9,607 bases of DNA from JBNJEA01 sp051745395. Its GTDB lineage: Bacteria > Desulfobacterota > Desulfobacteria > Desulfobacterales > Desulfosalsimonadaceae. Below are positions 1-5,793 of the stretch, one piece after another. A program made the translations under genes and the position numbers. Position 1 is the stretch's first letter. Every line of letters starts with the position of its first letter. The stretch spans positions 1 through 9,607 of the forward strand of contig JBNJEA010000113.1 of assembly GCA_051745395.1 (NCBI GenBank). The letters are read 5' to 3'. The notes under the pieces were generated by a model. It had not been told where the DNA came from. It did no database searches and saw only the letters and a list, made by a program, of their open reading frames with translations.

Positions 1-1
1 C

Positions 2-73
2 CGGGTCCTGGAGCAGCTTGAAAAGACGCTGACACAGTCAAAGAACATCGTGCATTTTGTGCCGTGCAGATAG
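2..73 (+). CDS. 3' end of an unidentified protein gene (partial)
   Basis: An open frame enters from the left edge in frame 2 and ends with TAG at 71-73. The visible 23 residues end in KNIVHFVPCR and are mildly amphipathic, with codon use like the rest of the window. A possible terminator hairpin follows about 40 bases later, which fits a real gene end. There are too few residues to assign a family, and chance openness over 72 bases cannot be excluded. No function is proposed. Confidence 0.45.
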   Translation, partial: RVLEQLEKTLTQSKNIVHFVPCR

Positions 74-114
74 GGCGGCACTTGGGATTTAATGCATCAA
101 CATTGATGGCTTCG

Positions 115-149
115 TAAAAAGCTTTTTATTCCGCTGCGGCGGCTTTTTT
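115..149 (+). terminator. possible rho-independent terminator / palindrome
   Basis: AAAAAGC at 116-122 can pair with GCTTTTT at 142-148. Inside it lies a small CCG-CTG-CGG hairpin (131-139), and a run of six T follows the right arm base. In addition 115-128 is a perfect 14-bp palindrome centred on AAGCTT. The site lies 42 bases after the stop of the partial gene. The stem is A/T-heavy and the loop is long, so termination is only plausible. It may simply be the left end of the repeat element described here. Confidence 0.3.
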
Positions 150-172
150 GCAGAAAGGAACTTTAGGAGGTC

Positions 173-196
173 AGGCACTAAGGGACTAAGGCACTG
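173..196. repeat. three tandem 8-bp units (AGGCACTA type)
   Basis: Three contiguous octamers read AGGCACTA, AGGGACTA and AGGCACTG, each differing from the first by at most one base. They sit 8 bases before a heptamer array in the same non-coding region. The period of 8 does not match a coding repeat, and no gene covers it. Confidence 0.75.
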
Positions 197-203
197 AGTT
201 TTT

Positions 204-245
204 TTAAACCTTAAACCTTATACCTTAAACCATAGACCTTAAACC
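204..245. repeat. six tandem 7-bp units (TTAAACC type)
   Basis: Six contiguous heptamers run TTAAACC, TTAAACC, TTATACC, TTAAACC, ATAGACC, TTAAACC. The array is telomere-like in look but lies in non-coding DNA about 200 bases before the methyltransferase start. Four of the six units are identical, so the array could vary in length by slippage. Any effect on expression of the downstream gene is conjecture. Confidence 0.85.
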
Positions 246-435
246 TCGAGTTCCTTGGAAGTCCAATATCTGCGTTGCGCTGCCTCCCTCGGAATTTCAC
301 GTACGGCCAAATACGCTGCATTCCTCGGGATGCAGCGGCGCCTTGTCGGAGCGAAGCGGAGATCCCGCTTCTCGGGGATCTTGAACTTTTTACTTTGCCA
401 TCTGAAACCGAGTTTTTACGAGTTCATCCACATTC

Positions 436-449
436 AGGAGAAAAACATG
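436..449 (+). promoter_or_regulatory. Shine-Dalgarno and start codon that set the methyltransferase start
   Basis: AGGAG at 436-440 lies 6 bases before the ATG at 447. The frame is open back to 255, but the extra 64 residues are translated from the palindromic repeat and have no family counterpart. This site therefore fixes the start at 447. Confidence 0.85.
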
Positions 450-1439
450 AAACGCTCCCGTGCCGGGCATAAAAAACAGCACGGCAAACACGAAACCATG
501 CACAACGAATTTGCCCGCGATGTTTTTTTCGGCCTGTCGCAGCCGCCCAAAAGCCTGCCCTGCAAATACATCTACGATGATGCCGGCAGCAAGCTTTTCT
601 CCCGCATCACCACACTGCCGGAATATTACCCCACCCGCTGCGAAACCGAGATCCTGGAGACGCACGGAAAATTGATTGCAGGGGCCATCGGGACCGGCCG
701 GACGAACATAGTTGAGCTGGGAGCAGGAGACGGTGCTAAGACCGGGATTCTGATCCCCCGGCTTATGGATACATGCAGCGCTTTGACATATGTGCCGCTC
801 GATATCTCAGATGCGGCTGTACGCCAGTGTTCCCAAAACCTTTGCCGCGTTTTTCCGGATCTGCGGGTCCGGGGGATGGCTTCTGATTATTTTGACGGAC
901 TCAAATGGCTGGCCGGCCAGAATCACAGCACGAACCTGGTGCTGTTTCTGGGCTCCACCATCGGAAATTTTCCGCCGAAAGCCAGAAACCGTTTTCTGGT
1001 GAAACTGAGAAGATCCGTCAACCCGGGAGACATGGCTTTAATCGGCTTTGATCTGGTAAAAGACGTTAATGTCATGACCCGCGCCTACAATGACGGCCAG
1101 GGCGTAACCGCCAGATTCAACAAAAATATCCTGGTGCGGATCAACAGGGAGCTCGGCGGGGACTTCGACCCGGACGGCTTTCGCTACTCCAGCACCTGGG
1201 ATGCGCCCTCCCGCGGCATCCACAGCTACCTGGTCAGCAGGCGGCCCCGGAAAGTGCGCGTTGAAGCGATTGATGAAACGTTTGCGTTTGAAGCAGGAGA
1301 AACCATTCACACGGAATCGTCTTATAAATTCACACTTCCGCAGGTACGCAAACTGGCCGCAGACAGCGGCTTTGTCATGGAGGACAAGTATCTTGATTCC
1401 GGGCACTGGTTTGCAGACTGTCTCTGGCGTGCGGTGTAG
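447..1439 (+). CDS. egtD: EgtD-family L-histidine N-alpha-methyltransferase
   Basis: This 330-residue SAM-dependent methyltransferase belongs to the EgtD family, which trimethylates L-histidine to hercynine in ergothioneine synthesis. The length is normal for EgtD. Visible landmarks are LPEYYPTR (57-64), the SAM-binding VELGAGDGAKT (89-99), LGSTIGNF (168-175), FDLVKD (201-206), YNDGQGVTARFN (214-225) and IHTESSYKF (287-295). By recalled comparison with Mycobacterium EgtD at a constant offset of 8, the histidine-binding Asn166, Tyr206, Glu282 and Ser284 correspond to Asn174, Tyr214, Glu290 and Ser292. Met252, however, is replaced by Ser260. No egtB, egtC or rhodanese gene is visible. In an anaerobe it could work as EanA, feeding a sulfurtransferase route (inference). 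It stands alone on its strand, preceded by repeat DNA, and converges on the DUF3047 gene with a 20-base gap that shows no clear terminator. Confidence 0.9.
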   Translation: MKRSRAGHKKQHGKHETMHNEFARDVFFGLSQPPKSLPCKYIYDDAGSKLFSRITTLPEYYPTRCETEILETHGKLIAGAIGTGRTNIVELGAGDGAKTGILIPRLMDTCSALTYVPLDISDAAVRQCSQNLCRVFPDLRVRGMASDYFDGLKWLAGQNHSTNLVLFLGSTIGNFPPKARNRFLVKLRRSVNPGDMALIGFDLVKDVNVMTRAYNDGQGVTARFNKNILVRINRELGGDFDPDGFRYSSTWDAPSRGIHSYLVSRRPRKVRVEAIDETFAFEAGETIHTESSYKFTLPQVRKLAADSGFVMEDKYLDSGHWFADCLWRAV

Positions 1440-1459
1440 ACAGATTCCGCCTTCTTCGG

Positions 1460-2227
1460 TTATTCAGCCGGTTTCATCACGATGTCGCCGTAATAGGTAA
1501 CGGCGGATTCCCCGGTGTTGTCCGAATCGGTCATGATGGCAATGCCCCGGATCATGGGCGGGTCTTCGCCAAATGCCGCCTTATAGTCCTCGACAATATT
1601 GCGGGACTCGGTAACCCAGGTGTTTGTATTGTCCTTGCCGCTTTCCACAACAATCATCTTGACCCGGTCCGTATACGGGTTCGGTACGATTTTATCCTTC
1701 GGGGCGCTGCTGGCCCATATGTAGTTGATCGCACCGGTGGGCGGGTATTGTCCGCGGACCATCTTGATCATCTTGAATTTCGCCCGTTCGAAAAATCCGA
1801 CCTCGTCCGGATCGTATTCGAAGGCGATATAGATGCGGGCCGGATAGTCGTCTCCGGACTTTTCGGTGACATCGCCCTTTTCGTAAACGCCGGTCGCCCG
1901 CCAGCGCCATTGGATAACCGGATATTTTTGGGGATCGATGCGCATTTTGCGGATCAGGCCGGATGCGGATGCATCACTTTCGGCCCGAACGACAGGGGCC
2001 CCCTTGTAATCAATCAGGCGGTAGTCGGTATGTGCCTCTATTTCTTCAAAGGTCAGCGGTTCCCAGCCGGAAGGAATCTCATCGGCGGGATCGGCATCCG
2101 AGAATTTTCCGATGTAAAGGGTGTCTTCATTGTCCGATCCGGTCTCAGCGCCGGCGCCAACCGACATGAAAACGAAAACGGAAAAAACAACGACCGGCAA
2201 AATCAGTATGAAGCGAAATTGCGCCAT
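1460..2227 (-). CDS. secreted DUF3047 family protein
   Basis: This 255-residue protein begins with a signal peptide: Arg5, a hydrophobic stretch at about 6-22, and a likely cleavage after AGA at 25-27, giving a periplasmic protein. The mature part matches the DUF3047 pattern: QWRWRA (106-111), PARIYIAFEYD (129-139), INYIWASSAP (167-176), NPYTDRVKMIVVESG (183-197), WVTESRNIVEDYKAAFG (204-220) and IAIMTDSDNTG (229-239), ending just after YYGDIVMKPAE. The many Trp, Tyr and Asp residues suggest a beta-sandwich, ligand-binding type fold; the biochemical role is unknown. The start at 2227 is chosen because GAGGAG lies 7 bases upstream and because it begins the signal peptide; longer frames lack both. 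It starts 23 bases after the flavoprotein gene stops and is the last gene of the minus-strand cluster. Confidence 0.88.
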   Translation of the reverse strand: MAQFRFILILPVVVFSVFVFMSVGAGAETGSDNEDTLYIGKFSDADPADEIPSGWEPLTFEEIEAHTDYRLIDYKGAPVVRAESDASASGLIRKMRIDPQKYPVIQWRWRATGVYEKGDVTEKSGDDYPARIYIAFEYDPDEVGFFERAKFKMIKMVRGQYPPTGAINYIWASSAPKDKIVPNPYTDRVKMIVVESGKDNTNTWVTESRNIVEDYKAAFGEDPPMIRGIAIMTDSDNTGESAVTYYGDIVMKPAE

Positions 2228-2250
2228 TTCGGATCTCCTCAGACTTTCTA

Positions 2251-4410
2251 CTATCGCATCCATGTAAAAAAACGGCCGATCCAGTCGAGCAATTTTTCCG
2301 GGGCATTGGCCTTTTTCCATTCCCCGGCGGCAAACTTGTTGGCCTCGGCAAAGGTCGGATAGACATGGATGGTGGAAAGGATCTTGTTTAAGCCCAGGCC
2401 GTGTTTCATGGCCAGCACGTATTCGGAGACAATATCGCCCGCATGGGCGCCGACAATGGTGACCCCGAGAATTTTGTCCGTATTGCCCCTTGTCAGCACC
2501 TTGACAAATCCTTCTTCCTCGGATTCGGCGACGGCCCGATCCAACTCGGCAAGCGCGTAGCGGGTCACTTTATGATCCACTCCTTTTTCCGCTGCCTGGG
2601 CTTCATTCAAACCCACTCGGGCGACTTCCGGATCGGTGAACGTGGTCCAGGGGATGACCCGGTAGTCGACCTTGAACTTTTTGAGCCATCCGAACAGTGC
2701 GTTCACCGCGGCAAACCAGGCCTGATGGGCGGCCGTGTGGGTAAACTGATAGGGGCCGGCCACATCACCGGCGCAGAAGATATTGGGCACCCGGGTCCGC
2801 AGGTATTCGTCCGTGGCAATGGTGCCGTCCGGATCCAGGGTGACACCGATCTCTTCGAGACCGAACCCCTCGGCATTTGCCTTTCGGCCGACGGCCACCA
2901 GGATCGCGTCGAATTCCACCCGGACATCGGCTCCATCGTGTTCGCAGACCAGGATCTTTTCCCCGTTTTCCACTTCGACGGCCCTGGCCTTGTGATCGGT
3001 GAGCACGGTGACGCCTTCGGATGCAAACCGCCGGCGCATATATTCGGCCACATCCGGATCCTCCCGGCCCATGATCTGAGGCGCCATTTCCACCTGGGTG
3101 ACGTCTGATCCCAGCCGCGAAAAGGTCTGGGACAGTTCGCACCCGATCGGCCCACCGCCCAGCACGACCATGCGCGGCGGCAGTTCCGTCAGATTCCAGA
3201 CGGTATCCGAGGTGAGGTAATCGACCTGGTCGAGCCCGGGAATCGTCGGAACAAAGGGACTTGCGCCGGTGGCCACCACAATGCTTCGGGTGGTAAGCGT
3301 TTTGCCGTCAACGGTTACTTCATAGGGGCTTTCGATTTTGGCTGTTCCCGTATAGCAGTCCACCCCGAGTTGGGTGTAGCGCGCCACGGAGTCGTGCGGT
3401 TCGATTTTCTGGATAATGCCTTTGACCCGGTCCATGACACCGGCAAATTCGTAGTCCACCTCGGCGCTTTTAAAGCCGAAGTCTGCGGCCCGTTTGGCAT
3501 CATGGAGCACCCGGGCGCTTCGGATCAGGGATTTGCTCGGCACGCAGCCCGTGTTTAAGCAGTCTCCGCCCATTTTGTCCTTTTCGATCAAGGCCACTTT
3601 CGCCTTGACCGTGGCGGCGATATAGGCGGTCACCAGGCCGGCCGAGCCGCCGCCGATGACCACCATGTTATAATCCGCCGATTTCGGCTTCCGGTATGCG
3701 GCCATGATGCGCCTCCTTTTGATAAAACCGGTGATGATTCTGGCAATCCAGGGAAACAGGCCCAGCAGCACGAAGGAGAAAATAAGATCGGGCGACAGGA
3801 TGCCCGCCGTGGATTGAATCTGGGCCAGCTGGGTGCCGGCATTGACATAGACAATGGTGCCCGGCAGCATGCCGATCTGGCTGATGATATAATACATGCC
3901 GGTTTTAATCGGGGTCATCGCCATGGCCAGGTTGATGACGAAAAACGGAAAAACCGGCACCAGCCGCAGGGTAAACAGGTAGAGCATGCCGTCTTTTTCA
4001 ATGCCCTTGTTGATGGCCTGCAGTTTTTCCTTGAACCGGGTCTGAACGTAGTCCTTTAGCAGAAAGCGGGCCACCAGAAAGGCCAGGGTGGCGCCGATGG
4101 TGCTGGCAAAAGAAACCACCACCGTGCCGATGACAAGGCCGAACATGGCCCCGCCCGCCAGGGTCATCACCACCGCCCCGGGAAGCGACAGGGCGGCCAT
4201 GACGATATATACCGCCATGTAGATGGCGATTGTCAGCAGGGTGTTGGCGTCATAAAAACCCATCAATGCGGCCTGCTTGGCCTTCAGCGACGCCAGGGTG
4301 AAATACTGCTGCAGATCGAGTGCAAAAAACAAAACGACCAGGACGGCGATACTGCCGAGGATGATCCATTTGCTCCAGTTTCGGGTCCGTTTTTGAGCCT
4401 GGTCTTTCAT
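2251..4410 (-). CDS. TVP38/TMEM64 (VTT) membrane domain fused to MerA/Lpd-type FAD oxidoreductase
   Basis: This is a 719-residue two-part protein. Residues 1-235 are an integral membrane TVP38/TMEM64 (VTT, DedA-like) domain: transmembrane segments near 15-31, 58-75, 80-115, 143-165, 172-190 and 207-229, with LPGAVVMTLAGGAMFG (76-91) and RLVPVFPFFVINLAM (149-163). Residues 246-719 are a pyridine-nucleotide disulfide oxidoreductase: FAD motif GGGSAG (253-258), redox pair Cys284/Cys289 in GGDCLNTGCVPSK, ATGASP (380-385), NAD(P) motif GGGPIG (418-423), FCAGDVAG (545-552) and a C-terminal dimer domain. The usual HPT catalytic His of dihydrolipoamide dehydrogenase is Tyr685 in HVYPT, as in mercuric reductases. 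There is no MerA-type C-terminal Cys pair and no HMA domain, so the substrate is unknown. The start has GAGG 6 bases upstream. The gene follows arsS by 34 bases and precedes the DUF3047 gene by 23. Confidence 0.9.
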   Translation of the reverse strand: MKDQAQKRTRNWSKWIILGSIAVLVVLFFALDLQQYFTLASLKAKQAALMGFYDANTLLTIAIYMAVYIVMAALSLPGAVVMTLAGGAMFGLVIGTVVVSFASTIGATLAFLVARFLLKDYVQTRFKEKLQAINKGIEKDGMLYLFTLRLVPVFPFFVINLAMAMTPIKTGMYYIISQIGMLPGTIVYVNAGTQLAQIQSTAGILSPDLIFSFVLLGLFPWIARIITGFIKRRRIMAAYRKPKSADYNMVVIGGGSAGLVTAYIAATVKAKVALIEKDKMGGDCLNTGCVPSKSLIRSARVLHDAKRAADFGFKSAEVDYEFAGVMDRVKGIIQKIEPHDSVARYTQLGVDCYTGTAKIESPYEVTVDGKTLTTRSIVVATGASPFVPTIPGLDQVDYLTSDTVWNLTELPPRMVVLGGGPIGCELSQTFSRLGSDVTQVEMAPQIMGREDPDVAEYMRRRFASEGVTVLTDHKARAVEVENGEKILVCEHDGADVRVEFDAILVAVGRKANAEGFGLEEIGVTLDPDGTIATDEYLRTRVPNIFCAGDVAGPYQFTHTAAHQAWFAAVNALFGWLKKFKVDYRVIPWTTFTDPEVARVGLNEAQAAEKGVDHKVTRYALAELDRAVAESEEEGFVKVLTRGNTDKILGVTIVGAHAGDIVSEYVLAMKHGLGLNKILSTIHVYPTFAEANKFAAGEWKKANAPEKLLDWIGRFFTWMR
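3703..3720 (-). promoter_or_regulatory. strong internal Shine-Dalgarno and ATG at the domain junction of the fusion gene
   Basis: Read on the minus strand, AAAAGGAGG (3712-3720) lies 6 bases before an in-frame ATG (3703-3705), codon 236. The ATG is placed just after the last membrane helix and about ten residues before the FAD domain (MAAYRKPKSADYN). It would yield a free 484-residue soluble oxidoreductase. The same bases encode the positively charged Lys-Arg-Arg-Arg after the membrane segment, so chance is possible, but two consecutive AGG codons look unusual in this gene. Confidence 0.55.
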
Positions 4411-4432
4411 TTGCCGCCTCTTTTAAGGATAG

Positions 4433-4468
4433 TAAAACCTGTCCTCAGGTTTTAATGGCCCCGCCTCA
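4433..4468 (-). promoter_or_regulatory. putative bacterial SECIS element downstream of an in-frame UGA in arsS
   Basis: On the minus strand the UGA at 4468-4466 is followed after 11 bases by a perfect 9-bp stem, UAAAACCUG (4454-4446) against CAGGUUUUA (4441-4433), capped by the four-base loop AGGA (4445-4442). The loop begins 20 bases after the UGA and has G among its first two bases. Both agree with the known bacterial SECIS pattern that recruits SelB and Sec-tRNA. The normal stop codon UGA (4447-4445) lies within the top of this hairpin. An alternative role as a weak terminator or attenuator is possible, but no U-run follows beyond the stem. Confidence 0.72.
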
Positions 4469-5401
4469 TGTAAACCCGGCCCCGGCCGTGCAGGTATAGC
4501 AATGATCGGCCGTGGCGATGGGATTTCCCGCCTCGGGTTTTGCCGGCATCTCCGATACATGAACCTTTTCCCTCCCTGCCTTGGGAATTTTCCTGGCCAG
4601 GTTGAAATCGCAGTCATAGAGATATCCGTCCCATGAGACGGACAAAAGAGTACGGCACATGACCCCGTCGACCGCGCAGGGGTTGAAGGCCCTGGCCAGT
4701 TTTTCCATATACGCCTCAAAATTGCCCGAATCGGCCAGCCACTTTCGGAATCTGCCGATCGGGACATTGGCAAAGCTGTATAATTGATTGAACCCGATCC
4801 CCCATCGTCTTTGCAGAACCTCGCGGAAACGTTTTTCGGACTGCGCCTGGGAAGGAGGCAGAAACGCGCCGGTCGGATTGACCACAAGATGGAGCGAAAG
4901 GCCCGTATCGTCACGGCCGTAGCCCATACGATTGAATTTTTGCAGCACCGCCACGCTGGTCTCAAAGGCGCCGTCGCCCCGCTGGGCATCGGTCTGCAAT
5001 TCGTCAATTGACGGGAAAGAGGCCACCATTGCCACATGATGCGATGCCATCTTTTCAATCAAATGATCTTTTTCCCCGTTGCCGAGGGCGGAAAGGTTGG
5101 ATCGAAGCATGATTTGGGATGCGGTGGGAGAAAGGGCCTCGACGAGGTACTCGAGATTCGGGTTTAGCTCCGGCGCGCCCCCGGTAATATCGATGGTGTC
5201 AAAACCGCTTCGCTGCGCGTAGGCAACCACTTGCTCCGCGGTTTTGCGGTCCATGTTCTCCGTTCGGGCGGGGCCGGCGTCCAGGTGGCAGTGGCGGCAT
5301 TCCTGGTTGCACAGCAGACCGACATTGATCTGCAGAGTGTGCGCCTGATCCCTTGTCAGTCGGAGATTATGCTGTTTGAGAACTTGATTGAAATGATCCA
5401 T
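4445..5401 (-). CDS. arsS: arsenosugar-biosynthesis radical SAM protein ArsS, probable selenoprotein
   Basis: This is an ArsS-family radical SAM enzyme. Known family members act after arsenic methylation, joining the 5'-deoxyadenosyl part of SAM to methylated arsenic. The cluster motif is Cys31-x3-Cys35-x2-Cys38 in CNQECRHCHLDAGP, followed by DITGGAPELN (71-80) for SAM. The Cys-rich C-terminal domain includes Cys242, Cys249, Cys264, Cys301 and Cys304. The frame meets TGA at 4466-4468 right after HCYTCTAGAGFT, where homologues read AGAG-SSC-GGA. Reading it as Sec312 gives FT-Sec-GGAIKT and a stop at 4445, restoring family length (318 residues). A SECIS-like hairpin follows. The start at 5401 fits the family's N-terminus, although the nearest Shine-Dalgarno-like AGGA is 14 bases away. 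It lies 59 bases after the peroxidase-like gene and 34 before the fusion gene. The family is certain; Sec insertion is inferred. Confidence 0.85.
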
Positions 5402-5425
5402 TTTTGTCGGTTCAGTCCTGCTGTT

Positions 5426-5457
5426 TTCGTGAAAATCGTTTTTTTACGAAGCCATCA
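5426..5457. repeat. second copy of the dispersed palindromic repeat, between the peroxidase-like gene and arsS
   Basis: TTTTTACGAAGCCATCA (5441-5457) is a perfect inverted copy of bases 104-120. With TTCGT at 5426-5430 and ACGAA at 5446-5450 it forms a ten-position imperfect hairpin with a five-base loop. It sits only 3 bases beyond the peroxidase gene stop and may weaken or regulate the link to arsS. Confidence 0.6.
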
Positions 5458-5460
5458 CCT

Positions 5461-5793
5461 TTACAAGGAGATTTTTTCAGCAATGTTGCGCATCTGAACG
5501 CCGTGCACAAGGGATGCGCCCCCGCGGATGGCATTGGCCACATGCACGGCCTCTGTCATCTCGGAAAGATTTGACCCTTTTTCAAGGCTGTCTTTTGTAT
5601 ACGCATCAATGCAGTACGGACACTGGACGGCATGCGCCACCGCCAGCGCAATCAGGGATTTTTCCCGCTCCGTGAGCGCCCCGTCGGCAAACACGGCCTC
5701 ATAATAGTCAAAAAACTTTTTGCCCAGATCCGGCGCATTTTTGCCGATTTCTTCAAACCTGGAAAGATCTTCCGGGTTATAATAGGTCTCCAT
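5461..5793 (-). CDS. arsenosugar-associated AhpD-like / carboxymuconolactone decarboxylase family protein
   Basis: This 110-residue protein is of the small AhpD/CMD fold family, closest in memory to the peroxidase-like proteins encoded beside arsS. It is all-helical, with the core LTEREKSLIALAVAHAVQ (40-57) leading to Cys58-Pro-Tyr-Cys61, then EAVHVANAIRGGASLVHG (81-98). The Cys pair would act as a thiol redox centre. The two His residues that flank this pair in true AhpD (CxHC-x3-H) are Tyr60 and Tyr65 here, so classical alkylhydroperoxidase activity is doubtful. The start at 5793 is set by GGGAGG four bases upstream and by family length. The open frame runs to 6036, but the extra 81 residues are translated intergenic DNA. 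It is the first gene of the minus-strand cluster, so its promoter should lie in 5798-6050. Confidence 0.9.
   Translation of the reverse strand: METYYNPEDLSRFEEIGKNAPDLGKKFFDYYEAVFADGALTEREKSLIALAVAHAVQCPYCIDAYTKDSLEKGSNLSEMTEAVHVANAIRGGASLVHGVQMRNIAEKISL

Larger units (their letters stand above)
105..428. repeat. MITE-like palindromic intergenic repeat region with degenerate inverted ends
   Basis: The left end GATGGCTTCGTAAAAA (105-120) is matched in inverted orientation by TTTTTACTTTGCCATC (387-402, 13 of 16 bases) and by TTTTTACGAGTTCATC (413-428, also 13 of 16). A perfect inverted 17-base copy lies at 5441-5457. The interior holds strong hairpins: CGCTGCATTCC against GGGATGCAGCG (314-337), and GAAGCGG against CCGCTTC (353-371). 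The latter competes with AGATCCC against GGGATCT (360-381). Two tandem arrays (173-196, 204-245) sit inside it. It looks like a small non-autonomous dispersed repeat upstream of the methyltransferase gene. I see no clear target-site duplication, and an open frame through 255-446 seems to be only a run-through of the repeat. Confidence 0.5.

Noticed and set aside
173..245. Tandem arrays as a CRISPR array
   Set aside because: The units are 7-8 bp and contiguous with no spacers, and there are no cas genes.
255..446. 64-residue N-terminal extension of the methyltransferase frame
   Set aside because: It is translated from the palindromic repeat, has no EgtD counterpart, and a strong Shine-Dalgarno marks the ATG at 447.
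2228..2320. Longer start for the DUF3047 protein overlapping the flavoprotein gene
   Set aside because: The start at 2227 has GAGGAG upstream and directly begins a signal peptide; the longer forms do neither.
1748..3108. Long plus-strand frames opposite the DUF3047 and flavoprotein genes
   Set aside because: They are antisense shadows of well-recognised genes, with no domain and no ribosome site that I can see.
2251..4410. Calling the fusion gene a mercuric reductase (merA)
   Set aside because: There is no HMA domain, no C-terminal Cys pair and no mer genes nearby; only the Tyr and the CxxxxC motif are shared.
4423..5058. 211-codon minus-strand frame overlapping arsS in another frame
   Set aside because: ArsS motifs cover the same DNA in the correct frame; this one has biased, unrecognisable composition.
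5402..5460. Terminator between the peroxidase-like gene and arsS
   Set aside because: The hairpin is imperfect and better explained as a copy of the dispersed repeat; partial read-through to arsS is likely.
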